From Lewinellaceae bacterium (lineage in GTDB: Bacteria; Bacteroidota; Bacteroidia; Chitinophagales; Saprospiraceae): a DNA stretch of 64,000 bases. The stretch lies in NCBI GenBank assembly GCA_020636075.1, contig JACJYO010000005.1, positions 124,001 to 188,000 of the forward strand, in the 5' to 3' direction. Shown one piece after another: positions 16,784-27,737 of this stretch. The notes under the pieces are model-generated. The model did not search any database. It was not told the DNA's origin and was given only the letters and a program-made list of their open reading frames with translations. Position numbers and translations under genes: made by a program. Position 1 is the first letter of the stretch, and each line of letters starts with the position of its first letter.

Positions 16784-17671
16784 ATGAGAAACTACGCCAC
16801 CCTGATTATTACACTCTGCACAACCCTTGCTTTTTCCCAAAAACTGGAACACTTCGATGTGATCCAATTGACCTTGAATAAAACACCCGATAATATCTGG
16901 CACGCAAACACCCCGCGCTTTCTAACCAGTTTCAACCCGCAGGGCTATAACAACCAACCCCAGTTTTTCAGCCCGAACGAGATCTACCTCACCGTACAGT
17001 TTCCTTCCGATACCAATCAAACCGATATTTACGCGCTCAACCTGATAACGCGTACAACCACCCGCGTAACCGCCACGACGACCCCGGAATATTCGCCAAC
17101 GCTCATGCCGGGCGGCCGCCGGTTTTCTGCAGTCCGGGTGGAAGAAAATGGCGCCCAACGGTTATGGTCTTTCCCGCTCGATCGTGCCGACAACGGCTAC
17201 CCGGTTTTTCCAGCCCTGACCAATGTCGGCTACCATTGCTGGTTGCGCGATACTCTGGCGGCTGTTTTCCTGGTCGGAGAAGGTACCGCACCGCATGCCT
17301 TGGGCATTGTTGGAATCGGGAAACAACAACCAACCCGTGTGGCCTTCAATATCGGGCGTTGTCTGCAAACTATGCCGGATGGCCGGTTGGCGTATGTGCA
17401 TAAGGCAACCGATCAGACCTGGTTTCTGAAAGCCTATGACCCGCGCAACGGTGGGTCCGATATTCTGATCACCATGCCGACAGGCAGCGAAGATTTTGCC
17501 GTGTTGGCCGATGGCACTTTTTTGGCAGGCCAGGGCGCCAAACTATTCTATTGCGACCTGAGCCGGCAAAAGATCTGGCAAGAAATTGAAGACCTGCGAA
17601 CCTACGGTATTCACAACATCAGCCGGTTGGCGTTGAGTGCCGATGGTAAACTGGCTATGGTAGTGCAGTAG
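16784..17671 (+). CDS. Secreted TolB/PD40-like beta-propeller protein
   Basis: A 295-residue exported protein whose signal peptide ends near LAFSQ. It contains several WD40-like/PD40 blades of the TolB type: NQPQFFSPNEIYLTVQF, TPEYSPTLMPGGRRFSAVR, CLQTMPDGRLAYV, and the closing RLALSADGKLAMV. An in-frame ATG at 16691 would add 31 residues that spoil the signal peptide, so 16784 is preferred; TACTTTA just upstream resembles a -7 box. The specific ligand is unknown. It may act as a surface or periplasmic scaffold. Confidence 0.72.
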   Translation: MRNYATLIITLCTTLAFSQKLEHFDVIQLTLNKTPDNIWHANTPRFLTSFNPQGYNNQPQFFSPNEIYLTVQFPSDTNQTDIYALNLITRTTTRVTATTTPEYSPTLMPGGRRFSAVRVEENGAQRLWSFPLDRADNGYPVFPALTNVGYHCWLRDTLAAVFLVGEGTAPHALGIVGIGKQQPTRVAFNIGRCLQTMPDGRLAYVHKATDQTWFLKAYDPRNGGSDILITMPTGSEDFAVLADGTFLAGQGAKLFYCDLSRQKIWQEIEDLRTYGIHNISRLALSADGKLAMVVQ

Positions 17672-17693
17672 TTGAGAATTACATCTCAGAATC

Positions 17694-17805
17694 AAGGGTT
17701 AAAACCCTCCACCAAAGCCCGTAGGGCTGTCATTTTTGTAGAAGAATTAAGACACGCGAAATGGCAGCGCCGTAGGTGCGGTATTATAATGACACACCTA
17801 CGGCG
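17694..17805. terminator. Cluster of three hairpins after the propeller gene
   Basis: Three inverted repeats follow the gene: AGGGTTAAAACCCT (17694-17707), AGCCCGTAGGGCT (17716-17728, followed by a T-rich tract), and CGCCGTAGGTG (17768-17778) pairing with CACCTACGGCG (17795-17805). The middle one is followed by GTCATTTTTG and looks like a rho-independent terminator. A near-identical hairpin sits at the other end of the intron described next. Confidence 0.6.
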
Positions 17806-17833
17806 TTTGGAAAACGGGACCAACCATTTTCTA

Positions 17834-18484
17834 ATCGGGTAGGAGGAGGGCGTTAGCCCTCCGTCCCCCCACACCACCGGACGTACGGGTCACGTATCAC
17901 GGCGGTTCGTTAGAGCATAACGGTCTTGGGCATTTCGAATTTACCCTTTTTTTGTTCCGCTCGCTTCCTGCTTGGTCATGCAGTCCTGTGTTAAGCACTC
18001 CTACCGTACCTTCAGTTTCCGACCTATTCTTTGGTAGTGAGTTTCCGGTTTCCCGAAATTGGCTGCCTCTTCTCAGGTACTAATGAGCTCATCTCGGATT
18101 CCACTCTAACGTTCGGCCCTTCTCCCGAAGGCATTCGGGATACTATGGCCTCTGCTGACTTCTGCCGCCTTATGCTCCGGCACTCGCGCGCGCCTCGCTT
18201 CCGGCTGTCGCAGACCTCCCCGGTAAGAACGCAGACCTTCATCCCATGTACCTGCCGCATTTACCACAGTGCGTTCCGGGCAGCGGTCGGGTTTCGTTTT
18301 GTTTGGCAAACTCACCCACGCATCATGGCCTTATATGCGATTTCTGTTCGTCAGGTCGGGACTTTGCCACCGGCTTCCTTCAGATTCCGCCTCGCGACGG
18401 ACACCCTTGCCTTTGGCTAATACTCCTCGCTGCCAAGCGTATAGCGGACTTACACCGCCAAGTCTGCGCCCATGCCGGGCGCAC
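17834..18484 (-). mobile_element. ORF-less group II intron (IIC-like)
   Basis: Read on the minus strand, this 651-nt stretch begins with GTGCGCCCGGCATGGGCG (18484 downward), a known 5' end of bacterial group II introns. It continues through a domain-I-like core and ends in a domain V (about 17875-17912) containing the CGC triad in AACCGCCGTGATACG and its pairing strand ACGTCCGGTGGTGTG, then a domain VI helix (GGAGGGCTAACGCCCTCC) and a CGAT end. No reverse transcriptase/maturase reading frame remains, so mobility would need a protein from elsewhere. Insertion just after a terminator-like hairpin is the habit of class IIC introns. It sits 66 bp downstream of the hutU stop. Exact ends are inferred by eye. 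Confidence 0.85.
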
Positions 18485-18485
18485 C

Positions 18486-18512
18486 AATAATGGCAGCCCT
18501 ACGGGCTTTATT
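18486..18512 (-). terminator. Terminator-like hairpin forming the intron 5' exon
   Basis: On the minus strand AGCCCGTAGGGCT (18507-18495) is followed by GCCATTATTG directly abutting the intron. The stem equals that at 17716-17728. It is the likely hutU terminator and the probable recognition target of the group II intron. Confidence 0.55.
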
Positions 18513-18549
18513 TCGAAGGTAGAATTGGCATGTTCACCCCTGATTTACA

Positions 18550-20633
<2,084 letters not shown>

Positions 20634-20678
20634 ATCTTTTTACAGTTTTATTTGTTAGTCAATTGACACCTTCGATTT

Positions 20679-21437
20679 TTGGCAAAATACCGTTATCTGA
20701 CTTCTAATGGGAAAAACGAACAACCCTCCTTCCTCATCGCCGCCTGGCGCCGCCTCGTCCTGCTAAACTATGCGGTGGAGCCTGAGGCCTTGCTACCCTA
20801 CCTTCCCGCCCACACCGAACTGGATATCTGGAATGATACCTGCTACGTCAGCCTGGTGGGCTTTATGTTTGAAAACACAAAAGTCCGCGGACTGAAAATT
20901 CCTTTTCACGTCAATTTTGAAGAGATTAACCTGCGGTTTTATGTGCGCCACAACGACCCGGTGCTGGGCTGGAAACGCGGGGTCGTGTTCATCCGCGAGA
21001 TCGTGCCCAAACCCGCTATCGCCTGGGTGGCCAACACACTGTACCGCGAGCGCTACGTGGCTCGCCGGATGTGGCACCGCTGGCAGGAACAACCCGGTCA
21101 GCTCGAGGTGGAGTACGGCTGGCGCGAAGGCAAGCAATGGCAGGCCTTTGGCGTGCAAACCGCAGGTGCGGCGATGGATATCAAGGAAGGTAGCGAGGCG
21201 GAATTTATTACCGAACACTACTGGGGATATGCGCCCTGGGATAAAACCCGAACGATGGAATACCAGGTTGAGCACCCCCGTTGGCAGGTATATCCGGTAG
21301 CATCGTGGCATTGCCAGGTCGATTACGGGGCAGCGTACGGACCGGCGTTTGCCGACCTTACGGCAGCTACCCCGAAGTCGATCTTTTTGGCCAAAGGCTC
21401 AGCCATTGTGGTGCGAAAGGGAAAATTGTTGGCTTGA
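20679..21437 (+). CDS. DUF2071 (YqjF-like) family protein
   Basis: A 252-residue soluble protein of the DUF2071/YqjF group. Recognisable features are AAWRRLVLLNYAVEPEALLPYLPAHTE at the N-terminus (given here only as a position, residues about 22-47), YVSLVGFMFENTKVRG at about 57-72, and LRFYVRHNDPVLGWKRGVVF in the middle. Structural relatives have an acetoacetate-decarboxylase-like fold but no established activity. It is divergent from hutU with a 45-bp gap, so the two starts may share a control region. Function cannot be assigned further. Confidence 0.8.
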   Translation: MAKYRYLTSNGKNEQPSFLIAAWRRLVLLNYAVEPEALLPYLPAHTELDIWNDTCYVSLVGFMFENTKVRGLKIPFHVNFEEINLRFYVRHNDPVLGWKRGVVFIREIVPKPAIAWVANTLYRERYVARRMWHRWQEQPGQLEVEYGWREGKQWQAFGVQTAGAAMDIKEGSEAEFITEHYWGYAPWDKTRTMEYQVEHPRWQVYPVASWHCQVDYGAAYGPAFADLTAATPKSIFLAKGSAIVVRKGKLLA

Positions 21438-21441
21438 GGCG

Positions 21442-22122
21442 CTAATCCTTTGCCGACGCCTTTTTCCGGGCCAGCATCTTTTGTGCAAACAGGCAGGCCT
21501 CCTTGTGACATCGCCAGCCGTGCCAGAACTCGCCGCCGGCAAAGGTCAGTACGGCACTTACCATCAGAATATTATGCACAAGCAAAGCAGCCTGGTAGTA
21601 GTCCAGGAAAAAGGGGCGCACGACGAACATCTCCAGAGCAATTGTCGCTGCAGCCAGAAGGGTGAATGCGATAGCGAGTGCCCGGGTTTTGGTGAGCCAT
21701 TCCGGTTTTTGGCGGGTCAGGCAGCCCCGTAAATAGCGAACGGGCTGTGGGTTGCGCGGTTGCAGTTTGATCAACTCTCGCAGGATGTAGGCGCTTTCGG
21801 GGTATTCTTCCTGCTGGTAAAGCGATTTTGCTTTTCGAAATAGGAGTTTGGTGTAAATGTCTTCCCCGCCCCAGGTTTCAATATTTTGCATGATAACCAC
21901 CTCGATCAAGTGGTCGCACATGACCAGGTGTTGCCGGTAATTGCCGACTTCGTACAGGGCTTCGGTATAGGCCAGCGTGCAGTCAAAATACTCCTCCATG
22001 TCGAGGGTGCCGATCGCTTCTTCAAATTGCTCGTAATACCGCACAATACCGTGATAGTCAGCCGTACTGATGGCTTTGAAATTACGGTATAATCGTAAGC
22101 GATATGTTGGCAAATAGGCCAT
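21442..22122 (-). CDS. Uncharacterised protein with TPR-like N-domain and two C-terminal membrane helices
   Basis: A 226-residue protein not assigned to a named family. The first two thirds are helical with a TPR-like pattern (YFDCTLAYTEALYEVGNYRQHL, then LLFRKAKSLYQQEEYPESAYIL). Two hydrophobic spans follow at about 146-166 and 174-195, with a basic, Lys-rich tail. It is likely an inner-membrane protein with a cytoplasmic helical domain. It converges with the DUF2071 gene, with only 4 bp between the two stop codons. Confidence 0.65.
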   Translation of the reverse strand: MAYLPTYRLRLYRNFKAISTADYHGIVRYYEQFEEAIGTLDMEEYFDCTLAYTEALYEVGNYRQHLVMCDHLIEVVIMQNIETWGGEDIYTKLLFRKAKSLYQQEEYPESAYILRELIKLQPRNPQPVRYLRGCLTRQKPEWLTKTRALAIAFTLLAAATIALEMFVVRPFFLDYYQAALLVHNILMVSAVLTFAGGEFWHGWRCHKEACLFAQKMLARKKASAKD

Positions 22123-22232
22123 GTAAAAATCCTGCTGTTAGCTGCGGTCGAAGATACACCGGGGCATTTATATTAACAAGTTGGGCAAAGGCAGGGTTTG
22201 GGGTTATTGCTTAATTTTTCTATTGTTAAAAC

Positions 22233-22275
22233 GCAAAAACGCCAAGTTCACAAGTTTGTGCCTTGGCGTTTTTGC
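22233..22275. terminator. Intrinsic terminator downstream of the MORN-caspase gene
   Basis: A perfect 14-bp stem (GCAAAAACGCCAAG with its complement) encloses a 15-nt loop that itself contains CACAAGTTTGTG. T-runs follow on the minus strand, ending transcription of the caspase gene. Confidence 0.75.
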
Positions 22276-22304
22276 AGTGAAAAAACTGAAGTGCTAAGTC
22301 AAAA

Positions 22305-23813
22305 TCAATACCGTTGAAATGCCACCGGCATGCCGTCATCAAAAGCACCGGTAAGCACCGGCGTTTGCACATTCGTCGTGTATTCGCGTACGCGGGCGTA
22401 CACGTAGTTGAACAATTCGCGAATGGTGATGATGTTGTCGCCATCGGTATTGGCAGCACCTTTCAGGCCGCGCAGCATGTAGTAGGTGAAAACACCCTGC
22501 CGCAAGCCGTGGTCTTCCAGCGAAAGTTCTTCACCTTTGGACGACATCAGCAAGGCTACACCACCACTGGAATCTTCAAAAGCCTGATAGTATTTTGCCA
22601 ACGAAACCGGGGCAGTGCCTTTTGCTGCAAGGCCATAATTGAGCGTTCCGCTGTGGCAGGCATCGGCAATGCACAATTTGTGTTTAGCCTTGCTTTGCAT
22701 CAGTATCTGCTTGATTTCCTCGTGGCGGAGTTTGTTGTTATACCCGTCAAAATCGACCGGCAGGAAACAACCTTCCAAGCCGTGGCCGCTGAAATAAAAC
22801 AGCACAACATCGTTGGCATCGGCCTTGAGGAAATACTGGCGCATGGTGCGCAATACATTTTCCCGGGTTGCCGATTCATCCACCAGCACGGCAATTTGCT
22901 CATCGGGCAGGGCGCCGCCTTCCGGGCTTTTCAAAAAGGAATAGAAGCGGTAGGCATCATCGTCGGTAAATTTCAGCGAAGGCATGGAAGTGTACCGGCC
23001 AACACCGACAACTACGGCATAAATTTTAACCGTGCTGCTGGCCTCCACCCGTATCGGATCGGTGGGCATGGATTCATTGGAATCCAGCTCGCGAATCGCG
23101 GCGCCATTGACCCATACAGCTCCTGTTACACGGCCATTGGCTGCGTAAATCACGCCCTCGCCATTAGGAGCGCCATTGGCCCACTGGCCTTCATAGCGAT
23201 CGCCACCGGCATAATAACAAACGCCTTCACCATTTGGAACGCCATTTTTAAACTCCCCGATCCAGCGCGAGCCATCGGGATAGTCGTAGTACCCTCTGCC
23301 AGTCCGGCAATACGAAGACGTGCAGTTGATCAGCCCTGCCACATCCGATTTCCCGGAGGGCTTGGGCTTTGACGCCTGATTGGGTTTGGGCTTTTGGCTG
23401 GTGTTCTGGGAAGTCGCAGCCGTAGCACTTTGGCTCCCGGAAAATTTACCATTGACCCAGGAACCTTCCTGGGCAGTGCCGTTTGTGAATACCAGACGGC
23501 CCAGGCCGTTTTTCACATTTTGCTTCCAGCTACCGGTGTAGTATGCCCCATCGGGATAGTACATCGTACCGGTACCTTCGAATTTTCCATAGCGGAATTC
23601 GCCTTCATAGCGTTCCCGCGTGGAAAACTTGTATTTCCCATTACCGTGCGGACGGCCATTGGACCAATTACCGACATATTCATCCCCATTGGGAAAGCGG
23701 TACAGGCCATAGCCATTGCGGCAGTTGCCATCCAGGCATTGGGCAGAAAGTTGAGTTTGTGCAGTTACCAGGAACAGCGCTGGTAGAATCGTGCAAAAGA
23801 GTAGACCCTTCAT
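22305..23813 (-). CDS. Secreted MORN-repeat/caspase-like (C14) protein
   Basis: A protein of about 502 residues with a signal peptide (MKGLLFCTILPALFL, cleavage near LSAQ). MORN repeats cover about 25-130 and 180-235 (pattern YVGNWSNGRPHGNGKY, YEGEFRYGKFEGTGTM), separated by a Lys/Pro/Ser-rich linker. A caspase-like peptidase domain covers about 265-500, with the catalytic His in YFSGHGLEG (about 341) and Cys in DACHSG (about 386). An upstream ATG at 23867 would hide the signal peptide, so 23813 is used. Family knowledge says such orthocaspases cleave after basic residues. Export plus MORN repeats suggests action at or outside the envelope; the substrate is unknown. Confidence 0.88.
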   Translation of the reverse strand: MKGLLFCTILPALFLVTAQTQLSAQCLDGNCRNGYGLYRFPNGDEYVGNWSNGRPHGNGKYKFSTRERYEGEFRYGKFEGTGTMYYPDGAYYTGSWKQNVKNGLGRLVFTNGTAQEGSWVNGKFSGSQSATAATSQNTSQKPKPNQASKPKPSGKSDVAGLINCTSSYCRTGRGYYDYPDGSRWIGEFKNGVPNGEGVCYYAGGDRYEGQWANGAPNGEGVIYAANGRVTGAVWVNGAAIRELDSNESMPTDPIRVEASSTVKIYAVVVGVGRYTSMPSLKFTDDDAYRFYSFLKSPEGGALPDEQIAVLVDESATRENVLRTMRQYFLKADANDVVLFYFSGHGLEGCFLPVDFDGYNNKLRHEEIKQILMQSKAKHKLCIADACHSGTLNYGLAAKGTAPVSLAKYYQAFEDSSGGVALLMSSKGEELSLEDHGLRQGVFTYYMLRGLKGAANTDGDNIITIRELFNYVYARVREYTTNVQTPVLTGAFDDGMPVAFQRY

Positions 23814-24056
23814 AAAAAATGAATAGTTTGAATAATCAACGAAAACGGGTGTAAAAGAAGGGTGCAAATACTGTTAAAGATTGATTAAAGTAAGTTAAGC
23901 CGGAAAACGTGCAGGCAATTTTTGCGACACAAAAAACCGGTTTTTGATCGGTTAGTGGTTGTTTTCAATCCTGGGTACCCAAAAACATTTGCGCAAAGAA
24001 GAACAATTTTGCTATCCGAATATTGTGCCAGTCATATTAGGTAAGGGCCAAATTTG

Positions 24057-24064
24057 TAATTTTG
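24057..24064 (+). promoter_or_regulatory. -7 box before the DUF4920 gene
   Basis: TAATTTTG fits TAnnTTTG and lies about 41 bp before the ATG at 24105. No convincing -33 TTTG was found at the usual distance. The rest of the 290-bp gap (23814-24104) between the divergent genes shows nothing else I can name. Confidence 0.4.
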
Positions 24065-24104
24065 CAGCGCTCCTTTTAGGAGTAACATTCTGAATTTCAA
24101 ACGC

Positions 24105-24620
24105 TTGAAAAAAAAGTCTAAAATGATGTTAAAAAAAATCTGCTTAAGCCTGGGTGCTGCCGCCCTGTTTTTTGCCTGCGGTACCAATTCGAGTAATTCG
24201 GCACAAGCACAAAGCGCCGAAGACGGCAAACATTTCGGTACCACCATAACTGCTGATGATGCAACCAGCTACGACGATTTTATGCCTAAAATGGCTGAAA
24301 CGGATTCGCTTGCCATCAAGGTAACCGGTACCGTGAAGGAAGTTTGTCAGAAAAAAGGTTGCTGGATGACGTTGGTATCGGACAAACCGGACATGCCTGA
24401 AATGCGCGTAACATTTAAAGACTATGCTTTTTTTATGCCAAAGGATTTGTCGGGCAAACGCGTGGTTATCGACGGATTTGCTTTTGTTGATGTCACTTCG
24501 GTAGACGACCTGCGCCACTATGCTGAAGATGCCGGGAAATCGAAAGAAGAAATTGCCACTATTACTGAGCCCAAGCGCGAAGTTGCGTATGAGGCTGCAG
24601 GTGTTTTGATCCTGGATTAA
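24105..24620 (+). CDS. DUF4920 lipoprotein
   Basis: A 171-residue lipoprotein: Lys-rich start, hydrophobic core, lipobox LFFAC (cysteine about 25), then a Ser/Ala-rich linker. The domain matches DUF4920 (KVTGTVKEVCQKKGCWMTL, MRVTFKDYAFFMPKDLSGKRVVIDG), a Bacteroidota family with a small OB-like beta fold and a conserved KKGCWM motif whose cysteine could bind metal. Later ATGs at 24123 or 24126 are equally possible starts. Function unknown. Confidence 0.8.
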   Translation: MKKKSKMMLKKICLSLGAAALFFACGTNSSNSAQAQSAEDGKHFGTTITADDATSYDDFMPKMAETDSLAIKVTGTVKEVCQKKGCWMTLVSDKPDMPEMRVTFKDYAFFMPKDLSGKRVVIDGFAFVDVTSVDDLRHYAEDAGKSKEEIATITEPKREVAYEAAGVLILD

Positions 24621-24625
24621 AATTG

Positions 24626-24692
24626 GGATATTGGGATATTGGGATATTGATTTTCCAAAAAAGGTGAAATAATATCCCAATATCTCAATAAT
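24626..24692. repeat. Direct and inverted repeats between convergent genes
   Basis: Three tandem copies of GGGATATT (from 24626) are followed after about 20 nt by AATATCCCAATATC, which can pair with them. It lies between the ends of the DUF4920 gene (+) and the cyclase gene (-) and slightly overlaps the latter's end. It could act as a bidirectional terminator. Confidence 0.55.
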
Positions 24693-26304
24693 TCAGCTCT
24701 TTCAGCCCCTTGACATAGTACATTTCCAGCAGGCCTTTATTCTTCGCGGCCACTTTCCCACGGGGCTCCCATTCAAAATCATATTTCGCTTTCCAGTAAG
24801 TTTCCTCGCTGATGTTGACACGTCCGGGAGCAGATGTCTCTTCCATACGCGCTGCAATGTTGACGGTGTCGCCCCAGATATCATAGGCGAATTTTTTCTC
24901 GCCTACCACACCAGCCACCACCGGGCCCGTGTGAATGCCGATACGCGCTTCGAAAAAGGGCAGCCCCCGGCTTTGCTGTTCGGCTTTTTGGTGGAGCAGG
25001 AAATCCTGGATCTGTAGCCCTGCTTTGATCATGTCTGAAGGACTGGCATTTTGGTCGGAAAGGCCGCAGGCACAGATGTACGCATCGCCGACAGTTTTGA
25101 TTTTTTCGATGCGGTACTGCCCGATAATGCGGTCGAAATTGGAAAAACAATAATCAATTTCGGCCACAAGCGCTTCCGGACTCAGCATTTCAGAAACTTG
25201 TGTAAAGCCGATAAAGTCCACAAACATTACCGTTGCCTGGTCATATTGTTGGGCCGCTACTTTCTTTTTAGTTTTCAATTCACCAGCGATAAGCGGCGGC
25301 AAAATATTGAGCAGCAACTCATCGCTTTTCTTCTGCTCTTCCTCGATGATCTTATTTTTATTGGCCAGTTGGTTTGCCGTACGGCGCTTGGCGCGATAGC
25401 GCAGGTAAAACAGGCCTGCAACAACCAAAATGAAACTACTCAACATCAACAGCACATTCCGGGTCGCCTCGGATTTTTGGCGCTCCACTTCCGCACGAAG
25501 CAACATAGCTTTTTGCGCTTCAATCTCCCGGCCTTGCTGGGCTCTGACCATGGAGTCCACCATTTGCTCTTCGGTGAGCGTTACCAGCAACTTATTTTTA
25601 ATCTGAACAATGGAATCTGCCTGCCGTTGTTTGAGCACGAACTGTGAATCGCGTTGGTACAGGGCTTGTTGAGTTTGTGATTGAACTTGCTGGATTTGCT
25701 GGCGATAACTCGACTCCAAAATTTCGGAATGACCGGTAGCAGAAGCCAGTTGTTCGCGTAAATTGCGGTTGTCCGCTTCCGCAGCAGCCAGTTGGCCTTC
25801 GAGGCGACGCAAAGCATCGCCACTACTGGTCGAGCGGCCGGTGTTTTCTTTGAGGTAATTAATGGTTTCCTGGCTCCATTTCAGCGCTTCGCTGAGGTTG
25901 TTCTGTTTTTTGCCAATGTCCATCAGCTTTTCAGCGGCTTGCAGAGCTACATCCTGGTGTCCATAATTTCGGGCAGTATTCCAGGCTTCCGTAAAACGAC
26001 GGGATGCCTCCGAATAATTGCGGCGGCGGTAGTTGGCTTCGGCGGCGATATACAGCGCATCGGATGCCATCCGTTTTTCACCTAATTGTACTGCCAGTTC
26101 GCTGGCTTCCACCGCGTAAGTTGCCGCTTCAGACGGACTTCGGGCCAACTGTTTTTCGGCCAGTTGATAGGTTAGCTGCAATTTTTCGTTTTTCGACGAC
26201 GCACGCCGCAACTGGGCTTTTAACTCCGAAACAGACTGTGCAGAAAGCATGCCCTGGCTAAAGGCGCACAGGCAGAGAATAAGTAAGGCGGAAATATGTT
26301 TCAT
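24685..26304 (-). CDS. Membrane-bound class III adenylate/guanylate cyclase with TPR-like sensor region
   Basis: A 539-residue protein: signal peptide or N-terminal helix, TPR-like helices to about 130, coiled coil at about 165-275, a membrane helix near 283-302 (VLLMLSSFILVVAGLFYL), a HAMP-like linker (EEEQKKSDELLLNILPP) and a class III cyclase domain at about 350-530. Metal aspartates lie in VMFVDFIGFT and TVGDAYICA, and the transition-state Asn/Arg pair in DTVNIAARME. The lysine in IEKIKTVGD and aspartate in YDIWGDTVN favour ATP over GTP, so it probably makes cAMP in response to a periplasmic signal. The stop lies in a repeat shared with the convergent DUF4920 gene. Confidence 0.88.
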   Translation of the reverse strand: MKHISALLILCLCAFSQGMLSAQSVSELKAQLRRASSKNEKLQLTYQLAEKQLARSPSEAATYAVEASELAVQLGEKRMASDALYIAAEANYRRRNYSEASRRFTEAWNTARNYGHQDVALQAAEKLMDIGKKQNNLSEALKWSQETINYLKENTGRSTSSGDALRRLEGQLAAAEADNRNLREQLASATGHSEILESSYRQQIQQVQSQTQQALYQRDSQFVLKQRQADSIVQIKNKLLVTLTEEQMVDSMVRAQQGREIEAQKAMLLRAEVERQKSEATRNVLLMLSSFILVVAGLFYLRYRAKRRTANQLANKNKIIEEEQKKSDELLLNILPPLIAGELKTKKKVAAQQYDQATVMFVDFIGFTQVSEMLSPEALVAEIDYCFSNFDRIIGQYRIEKIKTVGDAYICACGLSDQNASPSDMIKAGLQIQDFLLHQKAEQQSRGLPFFEARIGIHTGPVVAGVVGEKKFAYDIWGDTVNIAARMEETSAPGRVNISEETYWKAKYDFEWEPRGKVAAKNKGLLEMYYVKGLKELNY

Positions 26305-26480
26305 AATAACCGGGGCCAGGGATTACGTTAATTCCGGCATTTAAGTAGGCGGCATGGGCAGTTGACCTGCCTGAAAACCGCCCGGTAAACGAAATAATCG
26401 CCAAAATTGAAAATTTATTGACTGCCAAAGGTAAAAAAAACGGATTGCCGCTACATTTACTTCCTTAACCGGCACACTAC

Positions 26481-27611
26481 ATGCACATCAAACCCTTCCG
26501 GGCCAGCCATCCACTGTTCGATCGCATCCCCTCACCGGATGCATTTTGTTCGGATGCAAAGAACGCTTTCCTGGACTATCAGCGCGACAATTTGCTGACA
26601 CGTTCGGAGAAAGCCGCCTTGTATATTTATCAAATTGAACAACACCATCGTTTGCACACGGGTATCGTAGCACGCAATGACGTACAGGATTTTTTCACAG
26701 GGCATATTAAAAAACATGAAAAAACACTCCGGGCGCGCGAACACCGGCAGATGGAGCTGATCTTGCGCTGGGGAGCTATTCTGAAGCCGGTATTGCTCAC
26801 ATTCCCACCCGTTCCGGAACTCAACAACTGGCTCGAGGCTTATACTGCGGCAAACCAACCTTTATTTGAAACCTATTTTCGGAAAGAAGGACAAACGCAA
26901 CGCCTCTGGGCAATTTCTGAACAAGCGGATATTGCACACGTGCAGTACCTTTTTGAGCAAACAGTGCACGATGTGTACATCGCCGACGGGCATCACCGGA
27001 CAAGCACGGTAGCCTTGCTTCACAAAGAGCATAAGGCCGAATATCCCGAACTGGATTTCGATCATCTGTTTTGTGCCTTTTTTCCCACCGATCAGCTGGA
27101 TATCCTGGACTATAACCGCGTAGTCGAAGGCCTGAACAATCTGAGCCCGGAACAATTCTTTAGCCGGCTCGGAAAAGTGGCAACAATTGAATTTATTGAA
27201 TTCCCACGAAAGCCTCGCAAAAAACACGAACTCAAATTGCACTTCCGCGAACACTGGTACCGGTTGAGTTGGAGGCCTGAAGTGTTGGCTGCTTTCCGGC
27301 CCAATGCCCGCGCTTTACCGGTATTGCTGGATGTCAGTTTGCTCAATGAACTGGTCTTGCAAAATATTCTTGGTATCCAGGACTTCAGGACCAGTTCGAG
27401 GATATCCTACGTTGAAGGCACCAAAGGCCTGCAGGGCATTCGCAAAGCTGTCGGGGATGCTAACGATCGCCTGGGTTTTGTTTTGCACCCCATCCTTTTT
27501 GAGGATATGATGCGTATCGCCGATGCCGGAAAAGTGCTGCCGCCCAAGAGCACCTATTTCGAACCGCGCATGAAAAGCGGGCTTATTATCAAAATGCTGG
27601 GTAAAGAGTAA
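26481..27611 (+). CDS. DUF1015 family protein
   Basis: A 376-residue protein of the DUF1015 family (usual size about 400). Characteristic parts are the N-terminal KPFRASHP, the HIKKHEKT segment, the conserved YIADGHHRTSTVALLH at about 170-185, and the C-terminal KSTYFEPRMKSGLI. The family is found in many bacteria, often near serine metabolism genes; no activity is established. No operon partner is evident here. Confidence 0.85.
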   Translation: MHIKPFRASHPLFDRIPSPDAFCSDAKNAFLDYQRDNLLTRSEKAALYIYQIEQHHRLHTGIVARNDVQDFFTGHIKKHEKTLRAREHRQMELILRWGAILKPVLLTFPPVPELNNWLEAYTAANQPLFETYFRKEGQTQRLWAISEQADIAHVQYLFEQTVHDVYIADGHHRTSTVALLHKEHKAEYPELDFDHLFCAFFPTDQLDILDYNRVVEGLNNLSPEQFFSRLGKVATIEFIEFPRKPRKKHELKLHFREHWYRLSWRPEVLAAFRPNARALPVLLDVSLLNELVLQNILGIQDFRTSSRISYVEGTKGLQGIRKAVGDANDRLGFVLHPILFEDMMRIADAGKVLPPKSTYFEPRMKSGLIIKMLGKE

Positions 27612-27671
27612 AAAAACTGATCGGTGGATATAGCCCCCAGGTCGGTATCCTGTGGATATTTGGTTTGAATA

Positions 27672-27703
27672 TTTGGTTTATAATTTAAACTAGTTTATTT
27701 TTG
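27672..27703 (+). promoter_or_regulatory. Bacteroidota-type promoter before a membrane protein/regulator pair
   Basis: TTTG at 27672-27675 and TATTTTTG at 27696-27703, separated by 20 bp, match the -33/-7 pattern. The ATG of the membrane protein lies 35 bp further on. The surrounding gap is very AT-rich with repeated TTTAAA-like words. Confidence 0.55.
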
Positions 27704-27737
27704 TTTAATAGTTTAAAATACAAACCACTTATATTCT

